A stretch of DNA of 64,000 bases from Pseudofrankia saprophytica (lineage in GTDB: Bacteria; Actinomycetota; Actinomycetes; Frankiales; Frankiaceae), in contig NZ_KI912266.1 in the NCBI RefSeq assembly GCF_000235425.2, forward strand, positions 6,864,035 through 6,928,034, written 5' to 3'. The notes under the pieces are model-generated. The model had not been told where the DNA came from. It made no database searches and saw only the letters and a program-made list of their open reading frames with translations. This document shows positions 8,061-17,322 of the stretch, one piece after another. The position numbers and the translations under genes were made by a program. Each line of letters opens with the position of its first letter. Position 1 is the stretch's first letter.

Positions 8061-8960
8061 ATGATCAGACTGTGGACTGACACGAGAGGTCTGGCTGCCG
8101 GGCCGTCGGCGGCCGAGCCGCGACGGCGGCGAGGACTCCGGGGCCGCGACGCGCTGACCGTGTTCCTGGCCGCCATGACGCTGGCGCTGGGCGCCGCCGC
8201 CTGCGGCGACGACACGACCGGCTCGGAGGCGTCCACCGGGGCATCGACGGCCGCGTCGGCGTCACCGACGAAGGACCCGGTGGCGACGTCGGTCACGGTG
8301 TTCGCCGCCGCCTCACTGACCGAGACGTTCACCGCGCTCGCGGACCAGTTCGAGGCCGCGCACCCCGGCGCCGATGTGAAGCTGAACTTCGCGGCCAGCT
8401 CGGCGCTCGCCCAGCAGATCATCGCCGGCGCCCCGGCCGACGTGTTCGCCGCCGCCAGCAACGCCACCATGAAGCAGGTCACCGACGCCAAGCTGACCGC
8501 GGGCACCCCGACGATCTTCGTCCGCAACAGCATGGAGATCGCCGTCCCGCCGAGCAACCCGGCGCGCATCACGAGCCTCGCCGATCTCGCCAAACCCGGC
8601 GTCAAGGTCGCCCTGTGCGAGGAGCAGGTGCCCTGCGGCGCCACCGGCCTCGCGGCGCTGAAGAAGGCCAATGTGACGGTCAAGCCGGCCACGCTTGGCC
8701 AGGACGTCAAGAGCGTGCTGTCACTCGTCCAGCTCGGTGAGGTCGACGCGGCACTGGTGTACAAGACCGATGTCGCCTCGGCCGGTGACAAGGTGCTCGG
8801 CGTCGAGATCCCGGACGCGCAGAATGCCTCGACGGACTACCCGATCGCCACCCTGACCGGCGGCGATCACCAGGCCACCGGCAAGGCGTTCGCCGACTTC
8901 GTCCTTTCGACCACCGGCATCGACGTCCTCGGCAAGGCCGGCTTCAGCAAGCCGCAGTAA
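8061..8960 (+). CDS. modA: Molybdate ABC transporter, substrate-binding lipoprotein
   Basis: A 299-residue periplasmic-type binding protein. After an Arg-rich n-region, a hydrophobic helix ends in a lipobox (GAAAC, near residue 50) and a Ser/Thr linker. The mature part begins VTVFAAASLTETFTALADQF and continues with LNFAASSALAQQI and GAPADVFAAASN, the ModA anion-binding signature including the serines that coordinate molybdate. It captures molybdate or tungstate outside the cell for ModBC. modB starts seven bases after its stop. Confidence 0.93.
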   Translation: MIRLWTDTRGLAAGPSAAEPRRRRGLRGRDALTVFLAAMTLALGAAACGDDTTGSEASTGASTAASASPTKDPVATSVTVFAAASLTETFTALADQFEAAHPGADVKLNFAASSALAQQIIAGAPADVFAAASNATMKQVTDAKLTAGTPTIFVRNSMEIAVPPSNPARITSLADLAKPGVKVALCEEQVPCGATGLAALKKANVTVKPATLGQDVKSVLSLVQLGEVDAALVYKTDVASAGDKVLGVEIPDAQNASTDYPIATLTGGDHQATGKAFADFVLSTTGIDVLGKAGFSKPQ

Positions 8961-8967
8961 CCCATCC

Positions 8968-10089
8968 ATGACAGCTTCCGGAGCCGGCGGCCGCCGCCGC
9001 GCTGCTGGGCGGCCCATGCCGCGCAGCAGCGGACCGGGCGACGCGTCACCCAGCTCCCCGGAACCCGGCCTCCCGGAATCCAGCGCCCCCGGACCCGGAG
9101 CCCCGGAGCCCAGCGCCTCGGCCGCCACGCCGGCGGTCGAGGCCCCCACGGCCGGCCCTGGCCCTGGCCGTGGGGCTGGCCTTGGCCGTGGGGCTGGCGC
9201 GGGTGCTGGCCGTGGCCGTGGTCGGGCCCGCCGTGCGCCGAACCGGAGGGTGTGGCGGCTGCGACGGCGGCGTGGCCACCGGGATGGCGGGCTGCCGTGG
9301 CCTCTGGTCGTGCCGGCGGCGCTCGGCGCGTTGTTGCTGCTGCTGCCGCTGGTCGGGCTGGTGTGGCGGGGGCCGTGGGACGAGCTGCCCCGGCTGCTGC
9401 GCGAGGAGGGCGTCCGCCAGGCGCTGTGGCTGTCGATCCGTACGGCGACCGCGGCGACCGTGCTTTCCCTCCTGCTCGGCGTCCCGCTGGCGTGGCTGCT
9501 CGCGCGGGTGGAGTTCCCCGGGCGGGGGTTGGCCAGGGCGCTGGTGACCCTGCCGATGGTGCTGCCGCCCGTCGTCGGCGGCGTCGCGTTGTTGCTGGCC
9601 GCCGGCCGGCGCGGCGTCGCGGGGCGCTACCTGTACGACGCGTTCGGCGTCAGCCTGCCGTTCACCACCGCCGCCGTCGTGGTCGCCCAGACCTTCGTCG
9701 CGATGCCGTTCCTCGTCGTCGCCGTCGAGGGCGCGCTCCTCGGCGCCGACCGGCGTTACGAGGACGCAGCGGCGACGCTCGGCGCCTCCCCCTGGTACAC
9801 GTTCCGCCGGGTCACGCTGCCGTCGGTCGCGCCGTCGGTCGCCGCGGGGGCCGTGCTGTGCTGGGCGCGGGCGCTCGGCGAGTTCGGCGCGACGATCACC
9901 TTCGCGGGCAGCCTCCCCGGCACTACCCGCACGATGCCGCTGGCCGTCTACTCGGCGATGGAGAGCGACTCGGACGCCGCGATCGCCCTTTCCCTCGTCC
10001 TGCTCGTCACCTCCGTCGTCGTACTCTCCGCCCTGCGCGGGCGCTGGCTGCCCACCGCGCGCGACGCCGTCAGCCGGGCGGCGGCATGA
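8968..10089 (+). CDS. modB: Molybdate ABC transporter permease
   Basis: A 373-residue permease whose conserved part starts near residue 108 (WPLVVPAALGALLLLLPLV). Five or six membrane helices follow, and the EAA loop that contacts ModC is visible (EDAAATLGASPWYTF with downstream P). The first ~100 residues are an unusual Pro/Ser-rich then Gly/Arg-rich low-complexity extension with no counterpart in ordinary ModB. They may be a late addition, or the real start may lie downstream. Its stop overlaps the modC start (ATGA), indicating translational coupling. Confidence 0.92.
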   Translation: MTASGAGGRRRAAGRPMPRSSGPGDASPSSPEPGLPESSAPGPGAPEPSASAATPAVEAPTAGPGPGRGAGLGRGAGAGAGRGRGRARRAPNRRVWRLRRRRGHRDGGLPWPLVVPAALGALLLLLPLVGLVWRGPWDELPRLLREEGVRQALWLSIRTATAATVLSLLLGVPLAWLLARVEFPGRGLARALVTLPMVLPPVVGGVALLLAAGRRGVAGRYLYDAFGVSLPFTTAAVVVAQTFVAMPFLVVAVEGALLGADRRYEDAAATLGASPWYTFRRVTLPSVAPSVAAGAVLCWARALGEFGATITFAGSLPGTTRTMPLAVYSAMESDSDAAIALSLVLLVTSVVVLSALRGRWLPTARDAVSRAAA

Positions 10090-10934
10090 CCGCGGAGGCG
10101 CGCGACGCGGAGGCGGGGGCCGTGGAGTCGGGGTCCCTGGAGCCGGCGGCCATGGAACTGGGATCCCCCGAGTCGACGGCCGTGGAGTCGAAGGCGGCGG
10201 GGCTGCGGGCACGGGTGGTCGTCGGCCGCGGGGCGTTCACCCTGGAGGTCGCGCTGGACGTCGCGCCGGGTGAGGTCGTCGGGGTGCTCGGGCCGAACGG
10301 GGCCGGCAAGAGCAGTCTGCTGGCGGCGCTCGCCGGGTTGCTGCCCCTAAGCGACGGCCTGGTGACACTCGACGGCGAGGTGCTCGACGACCCGGCGACC
10401 GACCGGTTCGTCGAGCCTCGTCACCGGCCGGTCGGCGTCGTCTTCCAGGACTACCTGCTGTTCCGGCATCTGTCGGTGCGCGACAACGTCGCCTTCGGCC
10501 TGCGCGCCCGGCGGCTGGTCTCCCGCCGCGACGCGCCCGCGGCGGCGGACACCTGGCTCGACCGGATGGACCTGTCCGGCTTCGGCCCGCGCAGGCCGGC
10601 GACCCTGTCCGGCGGGCAGGCGCAGCGGGTCGCGCTGGCCAGGGCGCTCGCGACCGGTCCCCGCCTGCTGCTGCTCGACGAGCCGCTCGCCGCCCTCGAC
10701 GCGACCACCCGCGTCGACCTGCGCGCGTTCCTGCGCCAGACGCTGCCCGCGACCGGCGCCGCCGTCCTGGTCGTCACCCACGACCCCACGGACGCGGCCG
10801 CCCTCGCCGACCGCCTCGTCATCCTCGACGCCGGCGCCGTGGCCGCCGAGGGAAAGCCCGCCGATCTCGCCGAGAACCCGCCGACCCGCTACGTCGCTCA
10901 GCTCTTCGGCGCCGCCGAGCCCAGGCGACGGTAG
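10086..10934 (+). CDS. modC: Molybdate ABC transporter ATPase, lacking the Mop/TOBE tail
   Basis: A 282-residue ATPase. A ~40-residue acidic low-complexity N-terminus precedes the ABC domain. Walker A is GPNGAGKS (about 69-76), the Q-loop lies in VVFQDYLLF, the signature is LSGGQAQR and Walker B LLLLDEPLAALD, with the switch His in VVTHD. Canonical ModC proteins are about 350 aa with a C-terminal TOBE domain; here the chain ends directly after the ABC domain (YVAQLFGAAEPRRR). The separate HTH-TOBE protein encoded upstream may compensate. It energises ModAB import and starts inside the modB stop codon. Confidence 0.92.
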   Translation: MTAEARDAEAGAVESGSLEPAAMELGSPESTAVESKAAGLRARVVVGRGAFTLEVALDVAPGEVVGVLGPNGAGKSSLLAALAGLLPLSDGLVTLDGEVLDDPATDRFVEPRHRPVGVVFQDYLLFRHLSVRDNVAFGLRARRLVSRRDAPAAADTWLDRMDLSGFGPRRPATLSGGQAQRVALARALATGPRLLLLDEPLAALDATTRVDLRAFLRQTLPATGAAVLVVTHDPTDAAALADRLVILDAGAVAAEGKPADLAENPPTRYVAQLFGAAEPRRR

Positions 10935-11138
10935 CCGCAGCGGGCATCATCGACATCAAGATCAGCCAGACGGCCCGCGTCACCAACGACCCGCGACGCC
11001 CGGCTGATGACGCGACCGCCAGCGCCGGCCCGTTGACATGATCGCCGGTCGTGCACTCTAGTGGTCATGGAACGGCAGCAGGTGCAACCGCCAGAGGGCT
11101 GAAGTCGCGATCATGCCGGCGTCACCGAGGAGGTGCGG

Positions 11139-11699
11139 GTGGACGACGTCTTCCGGTCCTACCTCGACCCGTCGATCCGCTACGTCTTCTCCCAGAGCCC
11201 GGCGCGGGTCCGCGACCGGAGGGACGCCGAGCGCGACGGGCTCAACTGCGTCACGCTGGCCCACCTGGTGATCCGTGACCTGTTCGGCTACGTGCTTCCC
11301 GCCGAGTTCCAGTCCTTGGAGCTGTTCTACGACCTGGATCGCTTCGAGCCGGTCCCGGCGCTGGCAGGACTGCGTGCGGGCGACCTCGTCTGGCTCGGCA
11401 CGGACCGGCCGCGGGTGCGCCTGGAGGAGTTCGTGCCGCGCTACCAGGGCGGTGAGCTGCTGAACTTCGGGGACTTCCCGGTCAACCACGTCGCCGTCTG
11501 CACCGGCGTCCGTGCGGCCGGCCACGACCTGCTGCTGCACGCCAGCCCAGTCGAGGGCACCACCGCCCTGTGGCCGCTGCACCGCTTCCGCGGCCACGCC
11601 AGATACCGCGTGATCTACGCGATCCGCCGTCTGCGCCCGGATTTCCGCTCTCAGCACGGAGGAGCCCAGGAGCGGACGGCCCTGGGTGACGCCGGCTAG
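11139..11699 (+). CDS. NlpC/P60-like papain-fold protein
   Basis: A 186-residue protein with the order of an NlpC/P60-type cysteine peptidase: a helix-capping Cys in DGLNCVTLAHL (about 35), LRAGDLVWLG, a His in NHVAVCTG and a second conserved segment LLHASPVEGT. No signal peptide is visible, so it may act in the cytoplasm or on an imported substrate. It could instead be a transglutaminase-like relative. The GTG at 11139 is preferred to the one at 11133 because AGGAGG lies five bases upstream. Its TAG overlaps the stop of the convergent ABM gene in the palindrome CTAG. Confidence 0.55.
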   Translation: MDDVFRSYLDPSIRYVFSQSPARVRDRRDAERDGLNCVTLAHLVIRDLFGYVLPAEFQSLELFYDLDRFEPVPALAGLRAGDLVWLGTDRPRVRLEEFVPRYQGGELLNFGDFPVNHVAVCTGVRAAGHDLLLHASPVEGTTALWPLHRFRGHARYRVIYAIRRLRPDFRSQHGGAQERTALGDAG

Positions 11700-12007
11700 G
11701 GGCGCAGCTGGCCCTGTTCGGGGGTGCCGGCCGGGAGGGGGTTGAGGATGGCGAGGTCGAAGGCGCCGTCGGTCAGGCCGTCGAGGCGCTTGACCATCTC
11801 GACGAGGGCGGGCGACTTGGAGTGGGCGGCAAGCGCCGCGTCGTCCGCCCACTCCTCGATGAAGTAGAACTTCCCGGGCGCCTCGTGCACCGAGTAGAGC
11901 TTGCAACCCACTTCCTTGTGCACCTCGGGCACGGCTGCCAGCAGGGCCGCGCGCACCTCGTCGACGTGCTCCGGCTTCGGGACGACGCTGGCGACGATGA
12001 CGGGCAT
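11696..12007 (-). CDS. Antibiotic biosynthesis monooxygenase (ABM) domain protein
   Basis: A 103-residue ferredoxin-like alpha/beta protein of the ABM/YgiN type. Features: MPVIVASVVPKPEHVDEVRAAL, HEAPGKFYFIEEWAD and a DDAALAAHSKSPALVEMVKR helix. Members oxidise phenolic or quinone substrates without cofactor as dimers, or degrade haem; which applies here is unclear. It lies 3' of two acyl-CoA synthetase genes on the same strand (gap 79 bp) and could be the last gene of that operon. Confidence 0.85.
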   Translation of the reverse strand: MPVIVASVVPKPEHVDEVRAALLAAVPEVHKEVGCKLYSVHEAPGKFYFIEEWADDAALAAHSKSPALVEMVKRLDGLTDGAFDLAILNPLPAGTPEQGQLRP

Positions 12008-12086
12008 GACGCTCCTTGGCTCGGTCCGGTGGTCTGTTTGTACCGCGACCGCGCGGGGCCGCGCTCGGCACGCGTGCCCCGCGCGC

Positions 12087-13736
12087 TCAGTTGACCTGGC
12101 GGGCGGTCGTGGACCAGTACTGGGCGCGCAGTGCCTTCTTGTCGGGCTTGCCGAGGGCGCTGACAGGGATCGAGTCGGCGAAGTCGACCGTCTTCGGCGC
12201 GTGGTGGGAGCCCTTGCGGTCGCGGACGAGCGCGGTCAGCTCCGCGGCGAGCTCGTCGTCGGGGGTGGGGACACCCGGCCGGCGCACGACGATGGCCTTC
12301 ACCGCCTCGCCCCACTTCTCGTCGGGGACGCCGATGACGGCGGTGGCGGCGACCGCCGGGTGGGCGGACAGGACGTCCTCGACCTCGCGCGGGAAGATGT
12401 TGAAGCCGCCGGAGATGACCATGTCCTTCTTGCGGTCGACGATGTAGAGGTAGCCCTCCTCGTCGCGGCGCGCGATGTCCCCGGTGTGCAGCCAGCCGTA
12501 CCGGAACAGCTCGGCGGTCTGCTCGGGCAGTTTCCAGTAGCCGCCGCAGTTCAGCGGCCCGCGCACGCAGATCTCCCCCGGCTCGCCGTCCGGCACCTCG
12601 TTGCCCTCGTCGTCGAGCAGCGCGAGCCGTACCCACGGCACCGGGCGGCCGCAGCTGGCCAGCCGCTCCGGCCGGGCCAGGTCGTGCTCCTCCCGGCGCA
12701 GCACGGTGATCGTCATCGGCGACTCGGACTGGCCGTAGTACTGGAAGAAGATCGGGCCGAGCCGATTGATCCCCTCGATCAGCCGGGTCGGCGACATCGC
12801 GGCGGCGCCGTAGTAGATGGTGCGCAGGCTGGAGACGTCGGCGGTGGCGAGCTTCGGGTGGTCGAGCAGCACGTAGATCATCGTCGGGACCAGCATGGTC
12901 GCGCTGATCCGGTACTTCTCGATCGCGTCGATCACCGCGCCCGGCTCGAAGCCGGGCAGCACCACCAGGCAGCCGCCGCGCAGCAGCACCGGGATGAAGA
13001 AGGCCGCGCCCGCGTGGGACAGCGGGGTGCACATGAGGAAGCGGGGCTCATCGGGCCACTGCCACTCGGTGAGCTGGATGTGCGTCATCGCGGCGGCGTT
13101 GCGGTAGGTGCCGAGCACGCCCTTCGGGCGGCCGGTGGTGCCGCCGGTGTAGGTCAGGCCGCCGACATCGTCGGGGCCGACGGCCGGGGCGCGCAGCGGT
13201 GCCGGGGTGAAGCCTCCGGCGAGCGCGAGCAGGTCGGGCCCCAGATCGGTCGGGCCGAACGTGAGGACCTGGCGCAGCGTCGGCACCCGCTCCAGGTACG
13301 CGGCGGCGCGGTCGGCGAACTTCTCGTCGACGACGAGCGTCTCCACCTCGGCGTCGGTGAGCACGTAGACGTGGTCGTCGATGGAGCCGAGCGGGTGCAG
13401 CGACGTCGAGCGGCAGCCGGTGATCATGTTCGCGCCCATGGCGAACAGGACCTCGGGCCGGTTCGGCGCGAGCATCGCCGTGCGGCTGCCGACCCGCAGG
13501 CCGACGGAGGCGTAGGCCTGCGCGTAGCGGCTTATCTCCGCGGCCACCTCGGCTGCGGTGAGCGCGACGTCGCCGATGTAGACGGCCGGCCTGTCGGGGT
13601 TGCGCCCGAGCGCGGCGATGAGCAGGTCGGGCAGGAACGACGGCCGGTAGAGATCGCCGGACTGCGGCGCCTGGGTCGTGGCGGTGGCCGTGGCGGTGGC
13701 CGCGCCCGCGGTGGACGTCTCGGCGGTGGTGGTCAC
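12087..13736 (-). CDS. Acyl-CoA synthetase (AMP-forming), FadD type
   Basis: A 549-residue ANL-superfamily ligase. It activates a carboxylic acid to acyl-AMP and then acyl-CoA. Seen: the phosphate-binding loop YTGGTTGRPKG, the A5 motif YYGQSESP, the A7 motif WLHTGDIARRDEEGYL and the catalytic-lysine end VSALGKPDKKALR. The first ~20 residues are a Thr/Ala repeat. The acyl substrate cannot be read from sequence; the neighbouring FadD19-like gene and the KstR-type site upstream suggest a steroid side-chain or aromatic acid. Its start overlaps the stop of the upstream synthetase (13733-13736), so the two are co-translated. Confidence 0.9.
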   Translation of the reverse strand: MTTTAETSTAGAATATATATTQAPQSGDLYRPSFLPDLLIAALGRNPDRPAVYIGDVALTAAEVAAEISRYAQAYASVGLRVGSRTAMLAPNRPEVLFAMGANMITGCRSTSLHPLGSIDDHVYVLTDAEVETLVVDEKFADRAAAYLERVPTLRQVLTFGPTDLGPDLLALAGGFTPAPLRAPAVGPDDVGGLTYTGGTTGRPKGVLGTYRNAAAMTHIQLTEWQWPDEPRFLMCTPLSHAGAAFFIPVLLRGGCLVVLPGFEPGAVIDAIEKYRISATMLVPTMIYVLLDHPKLATADVSSLRTIYYGAAAMSPTRLIEGINRLGPIFFQYYGQSESPMTITVLRREEHDLARPERLASCGRPVPWVRLALLDDEGNEVPDGEPGEICVRGPLNCGGYWKLPEQTAELFRYGWLHTGDIARRDEEGYLYIVDRKKDMVISGGFNIFPREVEDVLSAHPAVAATAVIGVPDEKWGEAVKAIVVRRPGVPTPDDELAAELTALVRDRKGSHHAPKTVDFADSIPVSALGKPDKKALRAQYWSTTARQVN

Positions 13737-15550
13737 GTGTTCACATCCTCCGGAGTCTGCGCCGCCGCTACCGGCTCAGCCGCGGTCGCGGTCGCGGCGC
13801 GGGCCGCGGCGGCCTCGTCGGACAGGCGCCGCGCGGTCTCCCGGCCCCAGACCGTGTCCGGCTTGCCGGCAGGGTTGCGGACGATTGTATCCAATATATA
13901 TATCTCCTTGGGCGCCTTGTACCCAGCGAGGTGCTGACGGGTGTGAGCGATGAGCTCCGCGGCGCTCGGCGGCGCCGTCGCCGGCGCGCGCAGCGCGACC
14001 AGCGCCACGACCCGCTCGCCGTACCGCTCGTCCGGCACGCCGACGACCGCGACGTCGAAGACCGCGTCGTGTGTCTTGAGCGCGTCCTCGACCTCGTCGG
14101 GGAAGACCTTCTCGCCGCCGGTGTTCACCACCGTGCTGCCGCGGCCGAGCAGCTGGACGGTGCCGTCCTCACGAGCCAGGGCGAGGTCGCCGGGCACGAC
14201 CCAGCGGACGCCGCGGGTGTCGCGCAGGAACGTCGCGTCGGTCTTCTCGCTGTCCTTGTAGTAGCCGAGCGGGATGGCGCCGCGCCGCGCGATCCGCCCC
14301 GGTTCCGGCGAGCCCGGCGGGACCGGGTCGAGGTTCTCGTCCAGCACCGCTGTGTCCCCGGTCAGCTGGAACACCCGCTTCCCGCCGTTCGCGCTGCCGT
14401 TGTGGCCGAACTCGGACGCGCCGTAGGAGTCGAGCAGGAACACGTTCGGCAGCGCGGCGGCGAGGTCGTCGCGGACCTGGCCGGACATCGGCGCGCCCGT
14501 GTTCGAGAACGCCAGCAGCCCGGACAGGTCATAGCGGCCCGGGGCCGCCAACAGCGCGTCGGCGATAGGCCGGGCCATCGCGTCGCCGACGACCGTCATC
14601 GACGTCGCCCGTTCCTCGGCGGCCAGGCGCAGCACGCCGTCGGCGTCGAAGTGGCGGCCGCACCAGATCACGGCCGTCCCAGCGGTGCCGACGCTGATCA
14701 GCAGGCTGAGCTCGGCGGCGCCGTGCATGAGCGGCGCCATGATCAGATAGTTCAACGGCGGGTTCGCGGTGTGGGCGAGGATGTCGGCAAGCGCCCGCGG
14801 CGTGGACCCGTCCGGCAGCGGGCGGCCGATCGCGGCGTGGAACAGGTCCTCGTGCCGCCACAGGACGCCCTTGGGCATACCGGTGGTGCCACCGGTGTAG
14901 AGGACGAACACGTCATCCCCGCTGCGGGCGGTGCGCACCGGGCCGTCGTCGGCCGGCTCGTCCTCGTATCCGACCAGCCGGATCCCGCGGTCGGCGAGCG
15001 CGCCGCCGGGGCCGGCGAGCGTGCCGAGCCCGCCGTCGTCGGCCGGGTCGGTGCCGTCCTCGAGGACGACCAGCACCCGCAGGTCCGGCGCGTCGGCCAG
15101 GATCTCGGCGACGGTCGGCAGGTAGCGGCGCTCGACGACCATCGCCACCAGGTCCGCGTTGACGGCGAGATAGCGCAGCTCGGCGGGTACGTAGCGAAAG
15201 TTGATGTTGATCGACGACGCCCGCAGCTTCATGCAGGCGAACATCGACTCGACCCACTCGGCCCGGTTGACCGCGTAGATCCCGACGTGCTCGCCGGCGC
15301 GCACGCCGGCCCCGCGTAGCAGCCGGGCCGCCCGGTCCATGCGGGCGTCGAGCTCGCCGAACGTCAGCCGGACCGGCGGGGCCACCAGCGCGAGCCGGTC
15401 GGGCACCGCGTCGGCCATCAGCTCGAGCATGTCCGCGAAGTTGATCGGCTCGGGCTCGGGCTCCGACCCGGTCCCCGGCCCGGCGCTCCGGCTGAGCTCC
15501 GACCCGCTTCCCGACTCGTTCTCCGGCTCGTTCTCCGGCTCGATGCTCAC
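13733..15550 (-). CDS. fadD19: FadD19-like steroid-CoA ligase
   Basis: An AMP-forming acyl-CoA synthetase closely resembling mycobacterial FadD19 (remembered, not searched): ADMLELMADAVPDRLAL start, NINFRYVPAELRYL, LLYTGG-type loop VLYTGGTTGMPKGV, WRHEDLFHA, GDAMARPIADAL, IPLGYYKDSEKT and the end VRNPAGKPDTVWGRE. FadD19 activates C26/C24-branched sterol side-chain acids. A Glu/Ser/Pro-rich stretch of about 37 residues precedes the conserved part. Near the C-terminus a short AT-rich patch uses two ATA codons (see findings). The gene follows the binding-protein gene by 45 bp and probably shares a promoter near the KstR-type site at 17323. Confidence 0.78.
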   Translation of the reverse strand: MSIEPENEPENESGSGSELSRSAGPGTGSEPEPEPINFADMLELMADAVPDRLALVAPPVRLTFGELDARMDRAARLLRGAGVRAGEHVGIYAVNRAEWVESMFACMKLRASSININFRYVPAELRYLAVNADLVAMVVERRYLPTVAEILADAPDLRVLVVLEDGTDPADDGGLGTLAGPGGALADRGIRLVGYEDEPADDGPVRTARSGDDVFVLYTGGTTGMPKGVLWRHEDLFHAAIGRPLPDGSTPRALADILAHTANPPLNYLIMAPLMHGAAELSLLISVGTAGTAVIWCGRHFDADGVLRLAAEERATSMTVVGDAMARPIADALLAAPGRYDLSGLLAFSNTGAPMSGQVRDDLAAALPNVFLLDSYGASEFGHNGSANGGKRVFQLTGDTAVLDENLDPVPPGSPEPGRIARRGAIPLGYYKDSEKTDATFLRDTRGVRWVVPGDLALAREDGTVQLLGRGSTVVNTGGEKVFPDEVEDALKTHDAVFDVAVVGVPDERYGERVVALVALRAPATAPPSAAELIAHTRQHLAGYKAPKEIYILDTIVRNPAGKPDTVWGRETARRLSDEAAAARAATATAAEPVAAAQTPEDVNT

Positions 15551-15595
15551 GCCACCGCTCCAAAGTAGATCATGCCGACGCCCACGCGGGACCGC

Positions 15596-17068
15596 TCAGC
15601 CGGAGACGTCGGTGAAGGTGTTGGCGAGTGTCGCGACGTTCTTGTCGTCGCAGTTGAAGAAGCCCTTGTTCGGGCCGGTGGCGTCCTTGTCGTAGACGAA
15701 GCCGTCCGGCGTGACCTTCATCAGCAGGTAGCAGTTCGTGGTCTTCTGCTGGCCGGCGACGAGGTTGCGCTCCGGGTAGAGGCCGCCGGCGGTCCAGGCA
15801 CTCTCGGCGCCGGCCTTGCCGAGCACGCAGTCCACGGTGAGGTCGTCGCCGCAGGCGGTCGCCGACTTGGCCCACAGCACCCAGGCGTTGAGGGACAGCG
15901 CGGTGAAGTCGGTGAGCTTCGCGTTCGGGACGGTCGCGTGCACGAGGTCGACGGCCTCCTTGGTCACCGGGCTCTGCGAGGCCAGCTCCCAGGGGATGTG
16001 GTCGATCACGACGTACGTCGTCGGGAACTTGGTCGCCTTGGCGGCCTGGATCGTCAGCGGGTCGTACAGCTGGTTCTCGAAGATCATGAACTTGAGCGAC
16101 AGGCCGACGTCGTTCATCGCGGTGACCAGCGGCGACGGGTCCTGCAGGCCGATCGGCTGGTAGCCCTGCACGCCCTTGTTCTTGAGCTGCTCGACGAACG
16201 GGCGGAAGTTCGTGACCAGCGGCGGCAGCTCCTGGTAGTCGGCCACCGTGTAGCCGGTCTGGGTGAGCGCCTCCTGCAGCCGCAGGCCCTGCGGGCGCAG
16301 CGTCCCGAGCGTGCTGCCGCCGACGCCGAGCGACTTCATCGCGTCCGGGTACAGCCGGGCCATCGACTGGAAGCCGCCGATCGGGTACCGCGCGGCCGTG
16401 TTCGGCTGGGCGCGCACCTGCAGCTTCGCGTTCAGCGCCTCCGGGGAGACGCCGTAGGCCGGGACCGAGCCGAGCTTGCACTCCTCGCGCGGCTGGACGC
16501 CGGGGGCGTCGACGGCGTTGCCGCCACCGACGATCATGAAGTCGGTCTGGCAGGCGTCGATCATGCGGGCGGCGACGTCGGTCAGCTTGCCGTCGTGCTT
16601 GTTGAGGACCAGCTCGCGGCCGTTGATGCCTCCGGCCTTGTTGCACCAGGCGACGAACGCCTCGCCGACGTCGAAGAACTCCTGGCCGAGGCCCGGCGTG
16701 ATGGTGCTGCCGGGGTCCCCGAAGGTACCGAGCGTGATCGAGCTGGCGGTGACGCCGCGGCCGGTCGCCTTCGAGGCGGTGCCAGGGCCGCAGATGCCCT
16801 TCTCGGTGCCGAAGTCGCCGGCAGCCGCGGCGGCCGGCGCCGACGTGGCCGGGGCGCCTGAGCCGCCCCCGCCCGTCTCGGTCTCGTCCGTCGAGCGGGT
16901 GCAGCCGGCGACGACGACCAGCAGCACGCTGGCCGCGGCGAGAACCGGGACGAGCCGTGCGCGCCGGCGGTCGGCTGGCGGGCCAAAGGGCGTGCGAAAA
17001 TGATCTTTCTTCGCACGCCCGGCGGCCGTTGTCCCGAGCAACACCGGGAGGACGTGTCTGCGGGCCAT
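15596..17068 (-). CDS. Liv-type ABC transporter substrate-binding lipoprotein
   Basis: A 490-residue type-1 periplasmic binding protein (LivJ/LivK fold). The lipobox VVAGC follows a hydrophobic helix about residues 39-56, then a Gly/Thr linker. The binding domain begins with ITLGTFGDPGSTITPGLGQ and contains WCNKAGGINGREL, a family hallmark. The ATG at 17068 has GGAGAGG upstream, but the first ~35 residues are abnormal: part of them is encoded by a 47-bp palindromic repeat (16981-17027). It is a candidate ligand-binding partner for the Liv importer near 57-61 kb, since both have KstR-type sites upstream. The ligand may be a steroid or side-chain fragment rather than an amino acid. Confidence 0.82.
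   Translation of the reverse strand: MARRHVLPVLLGTTAAGRAKKDHFRTPFGPPADRRRARLVPVLAAASVLLVVVAGCTRSTDETETGGGGSGAPATSAPAAAAAGDFGTEKGICGPGTASKATGRGVTASSITLGTFGDPGSTITPGLGQEFFDVGEAFVAWCNKAGGINGRELVLNKHDGKLTDVAARMIDACQTDFMIVGGGNAVDAPGVQPREECKLGSVPAYGVSPEALNAKLQVRAQPNTAARYPIGGFQSMARLYPDAMKSLGVGGSTLGTLRPQGLRLQEALTQTGYTVADYQELPPLVTNFRPFVEQLKNKGVQGYQPIGLQDPSPLVTAMNDVGLSLKFMIFENQLYDPLTIQAAKATKFPTTYVVIDHIPWELASQSPVTKEAVDLVHATVPNAKLTDFTALSLNAWVLWAKSATACGDDLTVDCVLGKAGAESAWTAGGLYPERNLVAGQQKTTNCYLLMKVTPDGFVYDKDATGPNKGFFNCDDKNVATLANTFTDVSG
16981..17027. repeat. 47-bp palindromic element, copy 2 (inside a CDS)
   Basis: GGGCGTGCGAA at 16988-16998 pairs perfectly with TTCGCACGCCC at 17010-17020, flanked by GGCC on both sides. 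It lies in frame within the N-terminal coding region of the Liv-type binding protein, where it encodes residues around GRAKKDHFRTPFGPP. Length and arm sequences match the copies at 37121, 37181 and 40711. Confidence 0.65.
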
Positions 17069-17322
17069 CGGACCTCTCCGTCGTCAGTCCTGCGGTCGTG
17101 TTCGTTCCAGCGGTCTGTTCGTTCCTGGGAGCGCTCGCCGCCGGGCGCGGCCTGCGGGGCCAGGTCGGTCCGGTCGATCTGGCGGTCCGGTCGGCGCGGC
17201 GGTCCGGTCAGGCCGGGCCGCGCCCACCGGGTGGCGGGCGCCGTCGGCCTGCCGTGTCGGGCCATGGCCCCACACGGGTGGTCGAGGCAATACTCCCTGG
17301 TGACGTGAGCGCCGCCACAGAC

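Noticed and set aside
11696-11699. Overlapping stop codons in CTAG of convergent genes as a regulatory feature
   Set aside because: A neat coincidence that only shows tight packing; no function is implied.
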